11,388 nucleotides of DNA from Roseiarcus sp. (lineage in GTDB: Bacteria > Pseudomonadota > Alphaproteobacteria > Rhizobiales > Beijerinckiaceae): NCBI GenBank assembly GCA_030153205.1, contig JASLHV010000546.1, positions 1-11,388 of the forward strand, given 5' to 3'. Every line of letters begins with the position of its first letter. Within the stretch, counting starts at the first letter, position 1. Below, piece after piece: positions 1 to 6,803 of this stretch. The notes beneath the pieces are model-generated. The model was not told the origin of the DNA. It was given only the letters and a program-made list of their open reading frames with translations, and ran no database searches. A program made the position numbers and the translations under genes.

Positions 1-51
1 GAGCTCGGCGGCGTAAGAGATTTCGGCGGGCAGACGCAGCGTCTCGTTCAA
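1..51 (-). CDS. N-terminal fragment of probable MoxR-type AAA+ ATPase (runs off left edge)
   Basis: Reading leftwards from a TTG at 51-49, the sequence encodes 17 uninterrupted codons, MNETLRLPAEISYAAEL, to the window edge. The TTG overlaps the stop of the DUF5691 gene by four bases (TTGA), a typical coupled junction. The short peptide (LR-x-PAE-x-x-YAAEL) resembles the opening of the MoxR-family ATPases that usually follow SWIM and DUF5691 genes; these begin with a similar helix before the Walker A domain. In those clusters the ATPase is thought to act with VWA-domain proteins as a chaperone-like remodelling machine. Only the extreme N-terminus is visible and no ATPase motif is in view, so the identification rests on position, the coupled junction and 17 residues. 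The start is inferred; the next ATG or GTG would lie outside the window. Confidence 0.55.
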   Translation of the reverse strand, partial: MNETLRLPAEISYAAEL

Positions 52-1469
52 GGTTCTGTCTCCGGCTTGAGAGCGGCATTGAAAATCAGCAGCGAGAGTT
101 TCGGATCGGCTGAGGAAAGGCCCATAGCGCTCAGGCGCGCGACAAGCGCCTCGGCCGCCGTAGACGAGGCCAAAAGGCCGAGGCGAACCAGCGCGGCCTC
201 CACATTCACATGGAGAGCGAAGCGCTCGATTTGTTCGCCAGACGCCGGTTCGATCGCCTGTTGCAAAGCCGCGAAGCTTGGCGAGCCGACAATAGCGGCG
301 AGCGGCGCTTCGCCAAGCGCCCCTCCCATGAGCGCAAGGCTCGTCCCAAACATTTCCGCGTCGCGTTTCAAAATCTGCGGCAGCGCGGCGCGCCGATCTT
401 TCGCGGGGAGCCGCCGAGACAGCGGATGCAGCCGCGCAAGCGGGAAATCACGGTTTTCCATCGCCTGTGCGAACAGCAAATGGACGGCGCGATCCGACCC
501 GGTCGTAGCGATCATTTCTGCAAAGGCTTCGAGGTTGTCGGGCGCGCCAACGGGGGCCGTCTGGAGCACCGCATCTTCGGCCAGCCCAAACGCGCGGCAG
601 AGGTTGGCGTAGCTGACGAGCGAAAACAATTCACGCCGGCGCTTTTCGCGCGGCTCAGCCTTGAGCGCTTCGATCGATAGGCGTCGGCGGCGGGACAGCC
701 AACCCGTTGGGCCGACCTTCAAGGTCTCGGCAAGCTCCGCCCCGAGAGTCGCTTCCTCCGTAGGCTTTCCGAGCCTCGCCAGACAGGCGCGCGCCAAACT
801 TTGGACGCGCTCCGCTCGATCGTTGACGAGGCTTTCAAGCAAGTCGGCGTCTCGATCGGACAATCGTTCTTCAAGCGCCTCGATCAATTTCACGCGGCGC
901 TCGGCCGGCTCTGAAGACGCTTTCGCTGCGACGATTGCTCGCGCGGCGTCGGGATCTTCCCGGCGCAGCGCAACGAGCGCGATGCGGCGCATAGCGAAGG
1001 ACCATTGATCGTACGTTTCGAGCGCAAATGGCGGAGGCGCCGGCTTATATTCGTCGCGCGCCCAATCGAGCCAAGGCGCGTAGGGATCGGGCGCCCAATC
1101 ATCGCGCGGCGATGGCGTCCAGTCGCCGGGATGCAGGACGTAGCCGCGCGCGGCGACAAAATTGACCATAGCGCGCTCGATCGATCCTTTGTTCTTTTGC
1201 GCCGCCAGCATGCGTCGCATGCGCGGGCGAAGCGATTCTGGAAGCGTGGGAAGCGCGAGCTTCGGCAAAACCGGGCTCGGCGTGATCGGCGAAGCCGGCT
1301 CGGGACGAAACAGTACGGCCGTCGCATGACCGGCGAGCGCGACGAGCGCGCATTCGCCATCCGGTCCGGAGGCCGCTTCGCGCCACGCCGAAGGACAATG
1401 ATTAAGCGCCGACCGGCCCGCCATCCAGGCGCTCCGTATCTCGTTCAGCGCGACGCCAAGGTCATGCAT
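48..1469 (-). CDS. DUF5691 family protein
   Basis: A 473-residue predicted cytoplasmic, alpha-helical protein of the DUF5691 family, whose biochemical role is unknown. Family-like segments are a helical stretch with a basic patch (about 78-108, LRPRMRRML...), the segment AARGYVLHPGDWTP at about 106-119, and a HEAT-like segment at about 190-235 containing LSDRDADLLESLVNDRAERV, which matches the usual DDR-repeat region. There is no signal peptide or membrane segment. The reading frame stays open upstream to 1859, but the ATG at 1469-1467 is chosen because it overlaps the SWIM gene's stop by 8 nt (ATGCATGA), and the extra upstream residues are low-complexity, Arg/Pro-rich and antisense to nothing known. 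Its neighbours are the SWIM protein upstream and a probable MoxR ATPase downstream, all coupled. It is probably an accessory or scaffold subunit of that module, which is inference. Confidence 0.85.
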   Translation of the reverse strand: MHDLGVALNEIRSAWMAGRSALNHCPSAWREAASGPDGECALVALAGHATAVLFRPEPASPITPSPVLPKLALPTLPESLRPRMRRMLAAQKNKGSIERAMVNFVAARGYVLHPGDWTPSPRDDWAPDPYAPWLDWARDEYKPAPPPFALETYDQWSFAMRRIALVALRREDPDAARAIVAAKASSEPAERRVKLIEALEERLSDRDADLLESLVNDRAERVQSLARACLARLGKPTEEATLGAELAETLKVGPTGWLSRRRRLSIEALKAEPREKRRRELFSLVSYANLCRAFGLAEDAVLQTAPVGAPDNLEAFAEMIATTGSDRAVHLLFAQAMENRDFPLARLHPLSRRLPAKDRRAALPQILKRDAEMFGTSLALMGGALGEAPLAAIVGSPSFAALQQAIEPASGEQIERFALHVNVEAALVRLGLLASSTAAEALVARLSAMGLSSADPKLSLLIFNAALKPETEP

Positions 1470-2823
1470 TGAAGTCGAGCCTTCCCCAATTCGTTTGCGC
1501 CGCGAGCGGGGAAAGACGCATGCCGTCCCAAAGGCCCATGGTCTCTTCCAGCACAGCGCCGAAGGCCAACGGCGGCGGTTGGTCGCGCAATGGCGCCGTC
1601 CAATGACCTTCTTTCGATCGCCACCAGGCGCCGCCCGAAGCGTCGCGACAAATTCGGCCTTCGGGCAGCAGCAACGGCGCTTCGATTCGCCAAGGCGCCG
1701 CGAGGAGGGCCTGGGCGTAGTCGGCGAAGGGCTCGGTCGGCGGATTTGGCCAATTTTCGCGGTTTTCCGGCGAAGGGTCCCGCGCGGCGATGACAGCGCG
1801 AAGCGGCGCGGCGCCGGGATAGTACGCAAGTTCGGCTGTGAAACGCTCACCAGGCTCAAAAGCGGCGCTACGGCGACCGGTCGAGGCGGGAAAGAAATCG
1901 AGCAATACAGCGAAGCGATGCTGGGCTTCTCGCAGGTTGAGAAGCCAGGTCGCCTGGCTGATTAGCCCGTCGCGCCGCGTCATGATCCGTTGACCGGCGA
2001 CCTCCCATAGCGATGACACCCTCAGCGCCTTCGGGTCGGCGAGCACATCGTCGCGCGTTTCCGCGCCGATGACCTCCCGGCGCGTGTCCCCCGCGTCAGG
2101 CGCGTCACGCCAGGCGCGGGTCAAAAGTACGAGTTTGCCGAGTTCGGCGATGGCGGCGTCGATCCGCTCCTCACCGGGCAAGGCCAGGAGGCGCGATGGC
2201 ATTTCGTCGATGCGGCCGGCCAGCGCGCCCGCCTTGGCGTCGACCAGGCGGGCGGCGATGCGTCGGCACCGGTCGTTGAGCGCGCCGAGAAAACCGGCGA
2301 GACCTGTTCGCAACTGATCGGCGATCCATGTATCGAGATCCTCGGTGGCGGCGTAGACGGAACGTCGTGTTTCCTCCGCGCGTTTCTGAGACGCCGCTCG
2401 CCGACGCGCTGCGGCTTCAAGATCGCTCTCGCTTGGCGGCGCCGCTGCGGCGTCGAGGCTTTTGTCGTTGTCCGAACGTGTCGGGCGCGGCGCATTTTTG
2501 CGCCGGCGACCCACCCAATCACCGACCCAATCGGCAAGGTCGGCCGGTTGAAAAGCCGCCTCGTCGTCGACGAACATCCACAGCAAAGCCAGTGCATGTT
2601 TGCAGGGGAATTTGCGCGACGGGCAGGTGCACTTCGTACCATGATCGTCAATATCCGCCGCGACGCGATACGGGTTCGCGCCTGAGCCTTGACATTCGGC
2701 CCAGATCAGAGCGCCGGAACGCGCTCTTAATGGCCATTTCGCCGGCTTCAATAAAGCCGACGCGGCCGCCAGCGCGCTCTGGTCGGGCGCCATAGATTCG
2801 ATCGCGCTGCGTGTGAGCCCCAT
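1462..2823 (-). CDS. SWIM zinc-finger protein
   Basis: A 453-residue protein with a clear N-terminal SWIM zinc finger. The ligands C65, C67, C74 and H76 fit the CxCxnCxH pattern (KCTCPSRKFPCKHALAL), preceded by the family segment WAECQGSGANPY at 41-52. SWIM fingers bind DNA or mediate protein contacts. The rest (about 100-453) is helical, Ala/Arg-rich and has no catalytic motif I recognise. The ATG at 2823-2821 has an AAGGA Shine-Dalgarno at 2837-2833, nine bases away. It is the first gene of the leftward cluster; its stop overlaps the DUF5691 start by 8 nt. This matches the known neighbourhood in which a SWIM protein and a DUF5691 protein precede a MoxR ATPase and VWA proteins. Its role is unknown; zinc-dependent nucleic-acid or partner recognition is the best guess. 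Confidence 0.88.
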   Translation of the reverse strand: MGLTRSAIESMAPDQSALAAASALLKPAKWPLRARSGALIWAECQGSGANPYRVAADIDDHGTKCTCPSRKFPCKHALALLWMFVDDEAAFQPADLADWVGDWVGRRRKNAPRPTRSDNDKSLDAAAAPPSESDLEAAARRRAASQKRAEETRRSVYAATEDLDTWIADQLRTGLAGFLGALNDRCRRIAARLVDAKAGALAGRIDEMPSRLLALPGEERIDAAIAELGKLVLLTRAWRDAPDAGDTRREVIGAETRDDVLADPKALRVSSLWEVAGQRIMTRRDGLISQATWLLNLREAQHRFAVLLDFFPASTGRRSAAFEPGERFTAELAYYPGAAPLRAVIAARDPSPENRENWPNPPTEPFADYAQALLAAPWRIEAPLLLPEGRICRDASGGAWWRSKEGHWTAPLRDQPPPLAFGAVLEETMGLWDGMRLSPLAAQTNWGRLDFNA

Positions 2824-2854
2824 GCGCGGCGGTCCTTACTGAAAGAGGTTGAAG

Positions 2855-2873
2855 GGCGAAGCTATGCTTCGCC
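2855..2873. repeat. Perfect 8-bp inverted repeat upstream of the SWIM gene
   Basis: GGCGAAGC-TAT-GCTTCGCC forms a perfect 8-bp stem with a 3-nt loop, 31 bases upstream of the SWIM start codon. On the minus strand a CATAAT hexamer (2884-2879) lies just upstream, so a transcript started from it would carry the hairpin at its 5' end. No T-run follows on either strand, so a terminator is unlikely. It could be an operator or a leader hairpin. No good -35 element was found at the right spacing. Confidence 0.45.
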
Positions 2874-3052
2874 GGTCTATTATGAGGTTGAGGTCAATGG
2901 CAGCGTTCTGATGAAGGATGTTTGGCAAAAACCCGGACTTTGAAATATCGATTGTTCATGATATGTTCCAACGCGCGAGTCAAGCCCGAAAATGACGGGT
3001 CCGTGATCGTCCTGACGCAAGGAAGCCTTGCGGGCGCAAGCGGGCTTCGCCA

Positions 3053-3080
3053 TTGCGCGCCGCCGATCTCTGACTATGTT
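3053..3080 (+). promoter_or_regulatory. Candidate sigma70-type promoter for the GST gene
   Basis: TTGCGC at 3053-3058 and TATGTT at 3075-3080 are separated by 16 bases, placing a start site about 25 bases upstream of the GST start codon. Both hexamers match the consensus only partly, and the -35 hexamer is also the right arm of a small inverted repeat. This is by-eye matching only. Confidence 0.3.
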
Positions 3081-3110
3081 GCACGGCGACCTCGTCCTTC
3101 CGGAGCCCCG

Positions 3111-3815
3111 ATGCCTGACCTCTCCGCTTTCCCGATCGCTAAGCGTTGGCCTGCGCAATATCCCGATCGCCTTCAACTCTATTCGTTGCCGACGCCGAAC
3201 GGCGTCAAAGCCTCGATCATGCTTGAAGAGATCGGCCTCCCCTATGAACCGCATTTGGTCGACATCGGAAAGAACGAGAGTTGGACGTCGGAATTCTTGT
3301 CGCTGAATCCAAATGGCAAAATTCCAGCGATCGTTGATCCGAACGGGCCGGACGGCAAGCCGCTCGGCCTTTTCGAGTCCGGCGCGATCCTGCTCTACCT
3401 CGCCGAAAAGACCGGCGAATTGCTGCCGAAAGAGTCCGCCCGACGTTACGAGACGATCCAATGGGTTTTTTTCCAGATGGCCTTTATCGGCCCCATGTTC
3501 GGCCAGCTCGGCTATTTCTTCAAATTCGCCGGCAAGGATATCCAAGACAAAAGGCCGCTCGAACGCTATCGCGCGGAGACGAAGCGTCTGCTCGGCGTTA
3601 TCGAAACGCGTCTTGACGGCGCGCCTTGGATTATGGGCCATGAATTCACCATCGCCGATATTTCAATGCTCGGCTGGGTGCGCAATTTGGTTGGTTTTTA
3701 TGGCGCGCGCGACCTTGTCGCCTTCGATCAGCTCGAGCGCGTGCCGGCATGGCTCGACCGCTGTTTGGCGCGGCCTGCGGTGCAGCGCGGCTTGGAAATA
3801 CCGAAACGCGGCTAG
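3111..3815 (+). CDS. Glutathione S-transferase, nu-class/YfcG-Ure2p-like
   Basis: A 234-residue cytosolic glutathione transferase fold. The N-terminal thioredoxin domain (about 21-103) begins LQLYSLPTPNG; T28, P29 and N30 correspond to the Thr/Asn glutathione-activating motif of YfcG and YghU, which lack the usual Tyr, Ser or Cys. The glutathione-binding elements KIPAIVD (70-76) and FESGAILLYLAEKTG (88-102, E89 S90) are intact. The C-terminal helical domain (about 110-234) carries the N-capping box FTIADIS (T180, D183). Family members bind two glutathiones or glutathione disulfide and show disulfide reductase or peroxidase activity. The ATG at 3111 follows a GGAG (3102-3105) by 5 bases; the frame is open to 2922 but the extra 63 residues do not look like protein. 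The ~20-residue extension before the first strand is intermediate between YfcG and YghU. The next gene is also a thioredoxin-fold protein. Confidence 0.93.
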   Translation: MPDLSAFPIAKRWPAQYPDRLQLYSLPTPNGVKASIMLEEIGLPYEPHLVDIGKNESWTSEFLSLNPNGKIPAIVDPNGPDGKPLGLFESGAILLYLAEKTGELLPKESARRYETIQWVFFQMAFIGPMFGQLGYFFKFAGKDIQDKRPLERYRAETKRLLGVIETRLDGAPWIMGHEFTIADISMLGWVRNLVGFYGARDLVAFDQLERVPAWLDRCLARPAVQRGLEIPKRG

Positions 3816-3884
3816 CGCGGCGGAGAAGGGGATGCGCGAACGTACGTAAATGTCGGCGCGCGTCGCGGAGAAGGAGCGTTCCGC

Positions 3885-4253
3885 TTGGCTATGGCAAAGA
3901 AATCGACCGTCATTTACGGCATCAAAAATTGCGACACGATGACCAAAGCGCGCAAATGGTTGGACGGTCACAGCGTCGCCTATCGGTTTCATGACTATCG
4001 AGTCGATGGAATTGACAAATCTCGGCTTCAGACCTGGGTCGAAGCGCTTGGCTGGGAAAAAGTACTCAATCGCGCCAGCGCGACATTTCGTGAATTGCCG
4101 GCGCCGGCGAAAGAGGCTCTGAGCGAGTCGAAGGCCATCGCTCTGATGCTTGAACAGCCGACGATGATCAAACGTCCCGTTCTCGATGTCGCGGGGCAAT
4201 TGCTGGTTGGATTCAAACCAGATGAATACAAAGCGGTTTTTCCGAACAAATGA
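3885..4253 (+). CDS. yffB: ArsC/Spx-like reductase family protein, YffB type
   Basis: A 122-residue protein of the ArsC/Spx/MgsR thioredoxin-fold family, closest to YffB: the segments YGIKNCDTMTKARKWL (11-26), YRFHDYRVDG (33-42) and MIKRPVL (94-100, with R97) follow the E. coli protein closely. C16 is the only cysteine, so a two-cysteine arsenate reductase mechanism is not supported; YffB is thought to be glutathione-linked, with the true substrate unknown. An AAGGAG at 3871-3876 sits 8 bases before a TTG at 3885 but 14 bases before the ATG at 3891, so I favour the TTG. The ATG would shorten the protein by two residues. The gene lies 69 bases after the GST gene on the same strand and may be co-transcribed; both are linked to thiol chemistry. 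Confidence 0.9.
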   Translation: MAMAKKSTVIYGIKNCDTMTKARKWLDGHSVAYRFHDYRVDGIDKSRLQTWVEALGWEKVLNRASATFRELPAPAKEALSESKAIALMLEQPTMIKRPVLDVAGQLLVGFKPDEYKAVFPNK

Positions 4254-4350
4254 AGTGGCGATGATAAGGGTTGTAGCGCTGATTCGGAACATTCGCGGGG
4301 TCTGATCAATTCGGATAAGCTGGCCTATCGAGACCGCTGGCGAGCCCCTC

Positions 4351-4809
4351 ATGAGCTATGTCGATACAATTTTGGAGCCTGATGAGACGGTCGTTTACCG
4401 CACACGACCGTCGTGGACGCTCTACACGCCGGCCTTTTTGCTGGCTCTATGCGCTTTGATCGTCCTCGGCGTAGAATGGAACTATACCGGCGTCGAGGCC
4501 GTCAGCTTGACCATTGCGACGATTTTCGCGCTTCTTGCCTTAGCCAGTTTCTTGCGCGCTTGGTTTCGACGGATGACGACCGAGATCGCCGTCACCGACC
4601 GTCGCATCATCCTCAAACGAGGCTTCATCAGGCGTCATACCGTCGAGATGAACATGCAGAAGGTCGAAAGCGTCGACGTCGACCAGACTCTGGTCGGGCG
4701 AATATTCAACTATGGCGACGTCACCGTGCGCGGCACGGGTTCGACCTTCGAAACGCTTCGGATGATCGATGCGCCGATCAAGCTGCGCACATCCGTCACC
4801 GCGCGATGA
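4351..4809 (+). CDS. Membrane-anchored bacterial PH-domain protein
   Basis: A 152-residue protein with two predicted transmembrane helices (about 24-41 and 50-70) followed by a bacterial PH domain (DUF304/bPH2-like, about 76-150). The domain is recognisable from EIAVTDRRIILKRGFI (78-93), the MQKVESVDV segment (102-110) and GRIFNYGDVTVRGTG (116-130). Such proteins sit in the inner membrane with the PH domain in the cytoplasm; most have no assigned function, though YdbS-type relatives have been linked to membrane or envelope stress. The ATG at 4351 has only a weak purine-rich stretch (GCGAG) before it. The 97-base gap upstream shows no clear promoter or terminator. The gene converges on the DUF4239 gene, with 37 bases between their stops. 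Confidence 0.88.
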   Translation: MSYVDTILEPDETVVYRTRPSWTLYTPAFLLALCALIVLGVEWNYTGVEAVSLTIATIFALLALASFLRAWFRRMTTEIAVTDRRIILKRGFIRRHTVEMNMQKVESVDVDQTLVGRIFNYGDVTVRGTGSTFETLRMIDAPIKLRTSVTAR

Positions 4810-4846
4810 GGGCTAAGCTCATCATGCTTTGCGTCGCGGTCGAAAT

Positions 4847-5614
4847 CTACATGGCCCCTAACGCTTCAAGCGTCTGATCGATCGCGCCCGACGGAATACG
4901 GAAAAGGCCGGTGAATGGCTCGCTCATCACCAAGATCAGAAAGATCGCGCTTCCCACCGCGAAGGCGCCGAATGCGAGAGCGACAAGCGTAGTGGCGTTG
5001 AATCGCGACAGCATCCCATAGCCGCAAAACAGGATCAGCGCCCAAGAGATGACGACAAAAATCAATGGCCACGAAACCGGGCTGGCGAGTTGTAACGAAA
5101 TGAGGATGCGAGTCTGTTCGATGACGCTGGCGTCGACAGCGGCCGTCCCTGCGAATTGACGTTGTGCCGGCGTTTGGGGATTGAGGCTGGCGACGGATAT
5201 ATCCAACTCGCGAAGATGCGACAGCGCGGGGACAATCGACGCATCCCTGCTTTGCAGACCGACGTTATTGCCCCAGATCATGTCGTGGACCGAATGCATA
5301 CTCTGTTTGAGGCCGGCGCGAATGGAGGCTGTCTCGGGGCCGAATTCAGCAAGAGCAACATCGAGTTGCACGACTCTCGACGCCAAAGTCTCCATTTCGG
5401 ATTTTTGCGTGGCGTAAAACGCATAGGCGTTGCCGACGAGCGTCCCCAGCACCAAAGCCAATAAAAGAGAAAACAGGCCGGCAATAGAGCCGATCATGTC
5501 TCTTGCTCGTTCGATGGAATGCTTTTCCGGGAGGGCCACCCCGAGATAGAGGCCGACCATTCCCGAAACGAATGCAAGAATTGCAGCGGCCGCGCCTATC
5601 CCGAAAGATCCCAT
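4847..5614 (-). CDS. DUF4239 (bestrophin-like) membrane protein
   Basis: A 255-residue integral membrane protein of the DUF4239 family, predicted to have four transmembrane helices: about 8-28, 41-65, 182-203 and 207-231. The two helical hairpins flank a soluble, largely helical loop (about 66-180). The C-terminal motif EPFTGLFRIPSGA (232-244) is characteristic of the family, which is annotated as bestrophin-like because of its distant similarity to chloride channels; transport activity has not been shown for this subfamily to my knowledge. The ATG at 5614-5612 is preceded by a weak AAGAGA ribosome-binding site and two tandem inverted repeats (5633-5650 and 5655-5669). It follows the LysR gene on the same strand across 171 bases, so it is probably a separate unit. 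Confidence 0.87.
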   Translation of the reverse strand: MGSFGIGAAAAILAFVSGMVGLYLGVALPEKHSIERARDMIGSIAGLFSLLLALVLGTLVGNAYAFYATQKSEMETLASRVVQLDVALAEFGPETASIRAGLKQSMHSVHDMIWGNNVGLQSRDASIVPALSHLRELDISVASLNPQTPAQRQFAGTAAVDASVIEQTRILISLQLASPVSWPLIFVVISWALILFCGYGMLSRFNATTLVALAFGAFAVGSAIFLILVMSEPFTGLFRIPSGAIDQTLEALGAM

Positions 5615-5632
5615 GGGCGAGTCTCTTCGTGA

Positions 5633-5650
5633 GATGCGAGGAATCGCATC
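5633..5650. repeat. 7-bp inverted repeat upstream of the DUF4239 gene
   Basis: GATGCGA-GGAA-TCGCATC is a perfect 7-bp stem with a 4-base loop, 18 bases upstream of the DUF4239 start codon. In the minus-strand transcript it would lie immediately before the ribosome-binding region, so it could affect translation or be an operator. No T-run follows, so a terminator for the LysR gene is unlikely. Confidence 0.45.
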
Positions 5651-5654
5651 AATT

Positions 5655-5669
5655 GATTTTGGGAAAATC
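5655..5669. repeat. 6-bp AT-rich inverted repeat upstream of the DUF4239 gene
   Basis: GATTTT-GGG-AAAATC is a perfect 6-bp inverted repeat four bases from the preceding one. Together they form a 37-base block with two consecutive dyads in the 171-base gap between the LysR and DUF4239 genes, suggesting a control element rather than chance. Confidence 0.35.
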
Positions 5670-5785
5670 CCCCCGCTGGCTTGGGAAAAGAATTCAGAAA
5701 AAGGCGGCCGTCAAGGACCATGGCGAAACGCGTTCACTTTGCTCCAAAGGCAAACCAAAAACGCCTTTCGCGGTTCGACGAAGTC

Positions 5786-6745
5786 TCAGTCCTTGGCGAT
5801 CACCGACCCGATTTCTTTGATGATCGACTGCCGCTTTGACTTGAGGACATCGACAAAACGTCGGCCAGGCGCTGGAAGCGGCTCGTTGGCGGAGAAGACC
5901 AGATTGATTGGAAAGTCCACTTGCGGCGCAAATTTACGGATGACGAATCCCGTTCGCCGATGCAGCAGCAAGGGGAAGGGATTGAGTACGCTGACGCCAA
6001 GTCCTCTAGCGACAAAATCGCAGGCGAGGCTCGCCAAGTCGGATTCGGCGACGATTCGAGGCGTGACTTGCGCGTCGGCGAAAACGCGATCAAGTCGCGC
6101 ACGTAGCGAATGTCGCCTATGGACGGCGATATATGCCTCGCCGTCGAGATCGGCGGCGTGGATCACGCGCTTGCTGGCCAACGGATGGCCTTCAGGGAGA
6201 AAGCAAACGGCGGAAGTTGTGAGAAGAAGATCCGTGGCGACGCCGGAGTGCAAGACGGCGCTGTCCATCACGCCGAGAGCCCCGCGTCCCTCCGAAATTG
6301 CGTTGGGCAATTCATAAGACAGGGCAATATCGACAGAGACCGTCGTTTGGGGCTGCTGCGCGGCAAAGGACGCCACTTCAGATGCGAGATAAAGATTGGC
6401 GATGGTCGGAGGCGCGAGAATAGTGAGACCTCGCGAAGGTTCGTTTGACAGCGGATGCGCGATCTCGCCGAGCGTTTCGAATATTTTGCATCCGCGCTCA
6501 TACAGAAGCAGCGCATCGGCGGTCGGCACGAGTCGGCCGGCTTCGCGATGAAACAGCGATTTTCCGAGCCGTTTTTCGATATTCGCCACAGCTCGGCTGA
6601 CGGCCGGTTGAGAAACACCAAGGCGGAGGGCCGCTCCGGTTGTCTTGCGCTCCATCACAACCGCGCAAATAACCTCAATATCCCTCATCAAAGTCCAACT
6701 GCCGACCCAACCCGAAGCTCGGGTCACGAATTTAGTATCGTGCAT
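5786..6745 (-). CDS. LysR-family transcriptional regulator
   Basis: A 319-residue LysR-type regulator. The winged helix-turn-helix lies at about 22-79, with the recognition region GAALRLGVSQPAVSRAVANI (37-56) and the following EKRLGKSLFHR; the substrate-binding domain covers about 106-300. The start at the ATG 6745-6743 is chosen because AAGGT sits 8 bases upstream; it leaves about 20 residues before the usual first residue. An internal ATG (6688-6686) would give a standard-length protein of 300 residues, but has poorer Shine-Dalgarno support. A TTG directly before the chosen ATG is also possible. The gene lies downstream of the five-gene catabolic-looking operon on the same strand, 189 bases away, rather than divergently as most LysR regulators do with their targets, so a regulatory link is plausible but not shown. 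The effector is unknown. Confidence 0.9.
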   Translation of the reverse strand: MHDTKFVTRASGWVGSWTLMRDIEVICAVVMERKTTGAALRLGVSQPAVSRAVANIEKRLGKSLFHREAGRLVPTADALLLYERGCKIFETLGEIAHPLSNEPSRGLTILAPPTIANLYLASEVASFAAQQPQTTVSVDIALSYELPNAISEGRGALGVMDSAVLHSGVATDLLLTTSAVCFLPEGHPLASKRVIHAADLDGEAYIAVHRRHSLRARLDRVFADAQVTPRIVAESDLASLACDFVARGLGVSVLNPFPLLLHRRTGFVIRKFAPQVDFPINLVFSANEPLPAPGRRFVDVLKSKRQSIIKEIGSVIAKD

Positions 6746-6748
6746 CAA

Positions 6749-6771
6749 TATTACCTTGATTATCTGTAATA
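6749..6771. promoter_or_regulatory. Dyad TATTAC-N11-GTAATA at the LysR ribosome-binding region
   Basis: Perfect 6-bp arms separated by 11 bases lie immediately upstream of the LysR start codon and overlap its Shine-Dalgarno. Arm and spacer size suit a LysR-type operator, which would fit autoregulation, although the classic T-N11-A core is not exactly met. The region is AT-rich, which raises the chance of random dyads. Confidence 0.35.
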
Positions 6772-6778
6772 AAAAAGA

Positions 6779-6798
6779 AACAAAGAAATGACTTTGTT
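6779..6798. terminator. AT-rich hairpin with flanking T-runs; possible terminator or operator
   Basis: AACAAAG-N6-CTTTGTT forms a 7-bp stem with a 6-base loop. On the minus strand it is followed by TTCTTTTTTATTAC; on the plus strand by ATTTTT. The layout is that of a weak bidirectional intrinsic terminator, but the stem has only two G-C pairs. It also begins at the predicted start site of the LysR promoter at 6804-6833, so it may be a leader hairpin or operator instead. Confidence 0.35.
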
Positions 6799-6803
6799 AT
6801 TTT

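Larger units (their letters stand above)
2824..3110. other. Divergent intergenic region between the SWIM and GST genes
   Basis: This 287-base gap separates two divergently transcribed genes. It holds the 8-bp hairpin at 2855-2873 and a stretch around 2978-3000 (gtcaagcccgaaaatgacgg) resembling a degraded copy of the short palindromic intergenic repeats common in rhizobia-like genomes (GTCAAGCCCGG-CCATGACGG type). It also holds several small stems: GCAAGG-AAG-CCTTGC at 3017-3031, AAGC-GG-GCTT at 3038-3047 and GCGCAA-N13-TTGCGC at 3034-3058. No convincing gene lies here; the GST frame is open through part of it, but the translation is unlike the family. Confidence 0.5.

Noticed and set aside
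1005..1472. Long plus-strand open frames antisense to the SWIM/DUF5691 genes
   Set aside because: Expected in GC-rich DNA; translations are Arg-rich without any recognisable family, and the minus-strand frames have clear domain matches.
1470..1859. Upstream in-frame extension of the DUF5691 gene (130 codons)
   Set aside because: It overlaps the SWIM coding region on the same strand, is Arg/Pro/Ser-rich and unlike the family, and the ATG at 1469 sits in a coupled overlap.
2922..3110. Upstream extension of the GST frame (63 codons)
   Set aside because: The translation does not resemble a GST, the region contains several hairpins and a promoter candidate, and the ATG at 3111 has a ribosome-binding site.
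3832..3849. Five-codon mini-ORF (MRERT) after a GGAGAAGG, upstream of the YffB-like gene
   Set aside because: Too short to distinguish from chance; no codon bias or attenuator structure to suggest a leader peptide.
4805..4823. GATGAG-N7-CTCATC as a terminator between the convergent PH and DUF4239 genes
   Set aside because: Only a 6-bp stem with three GC pairs and no T-run on either strand; it also overlaps the PH gene's last codons.
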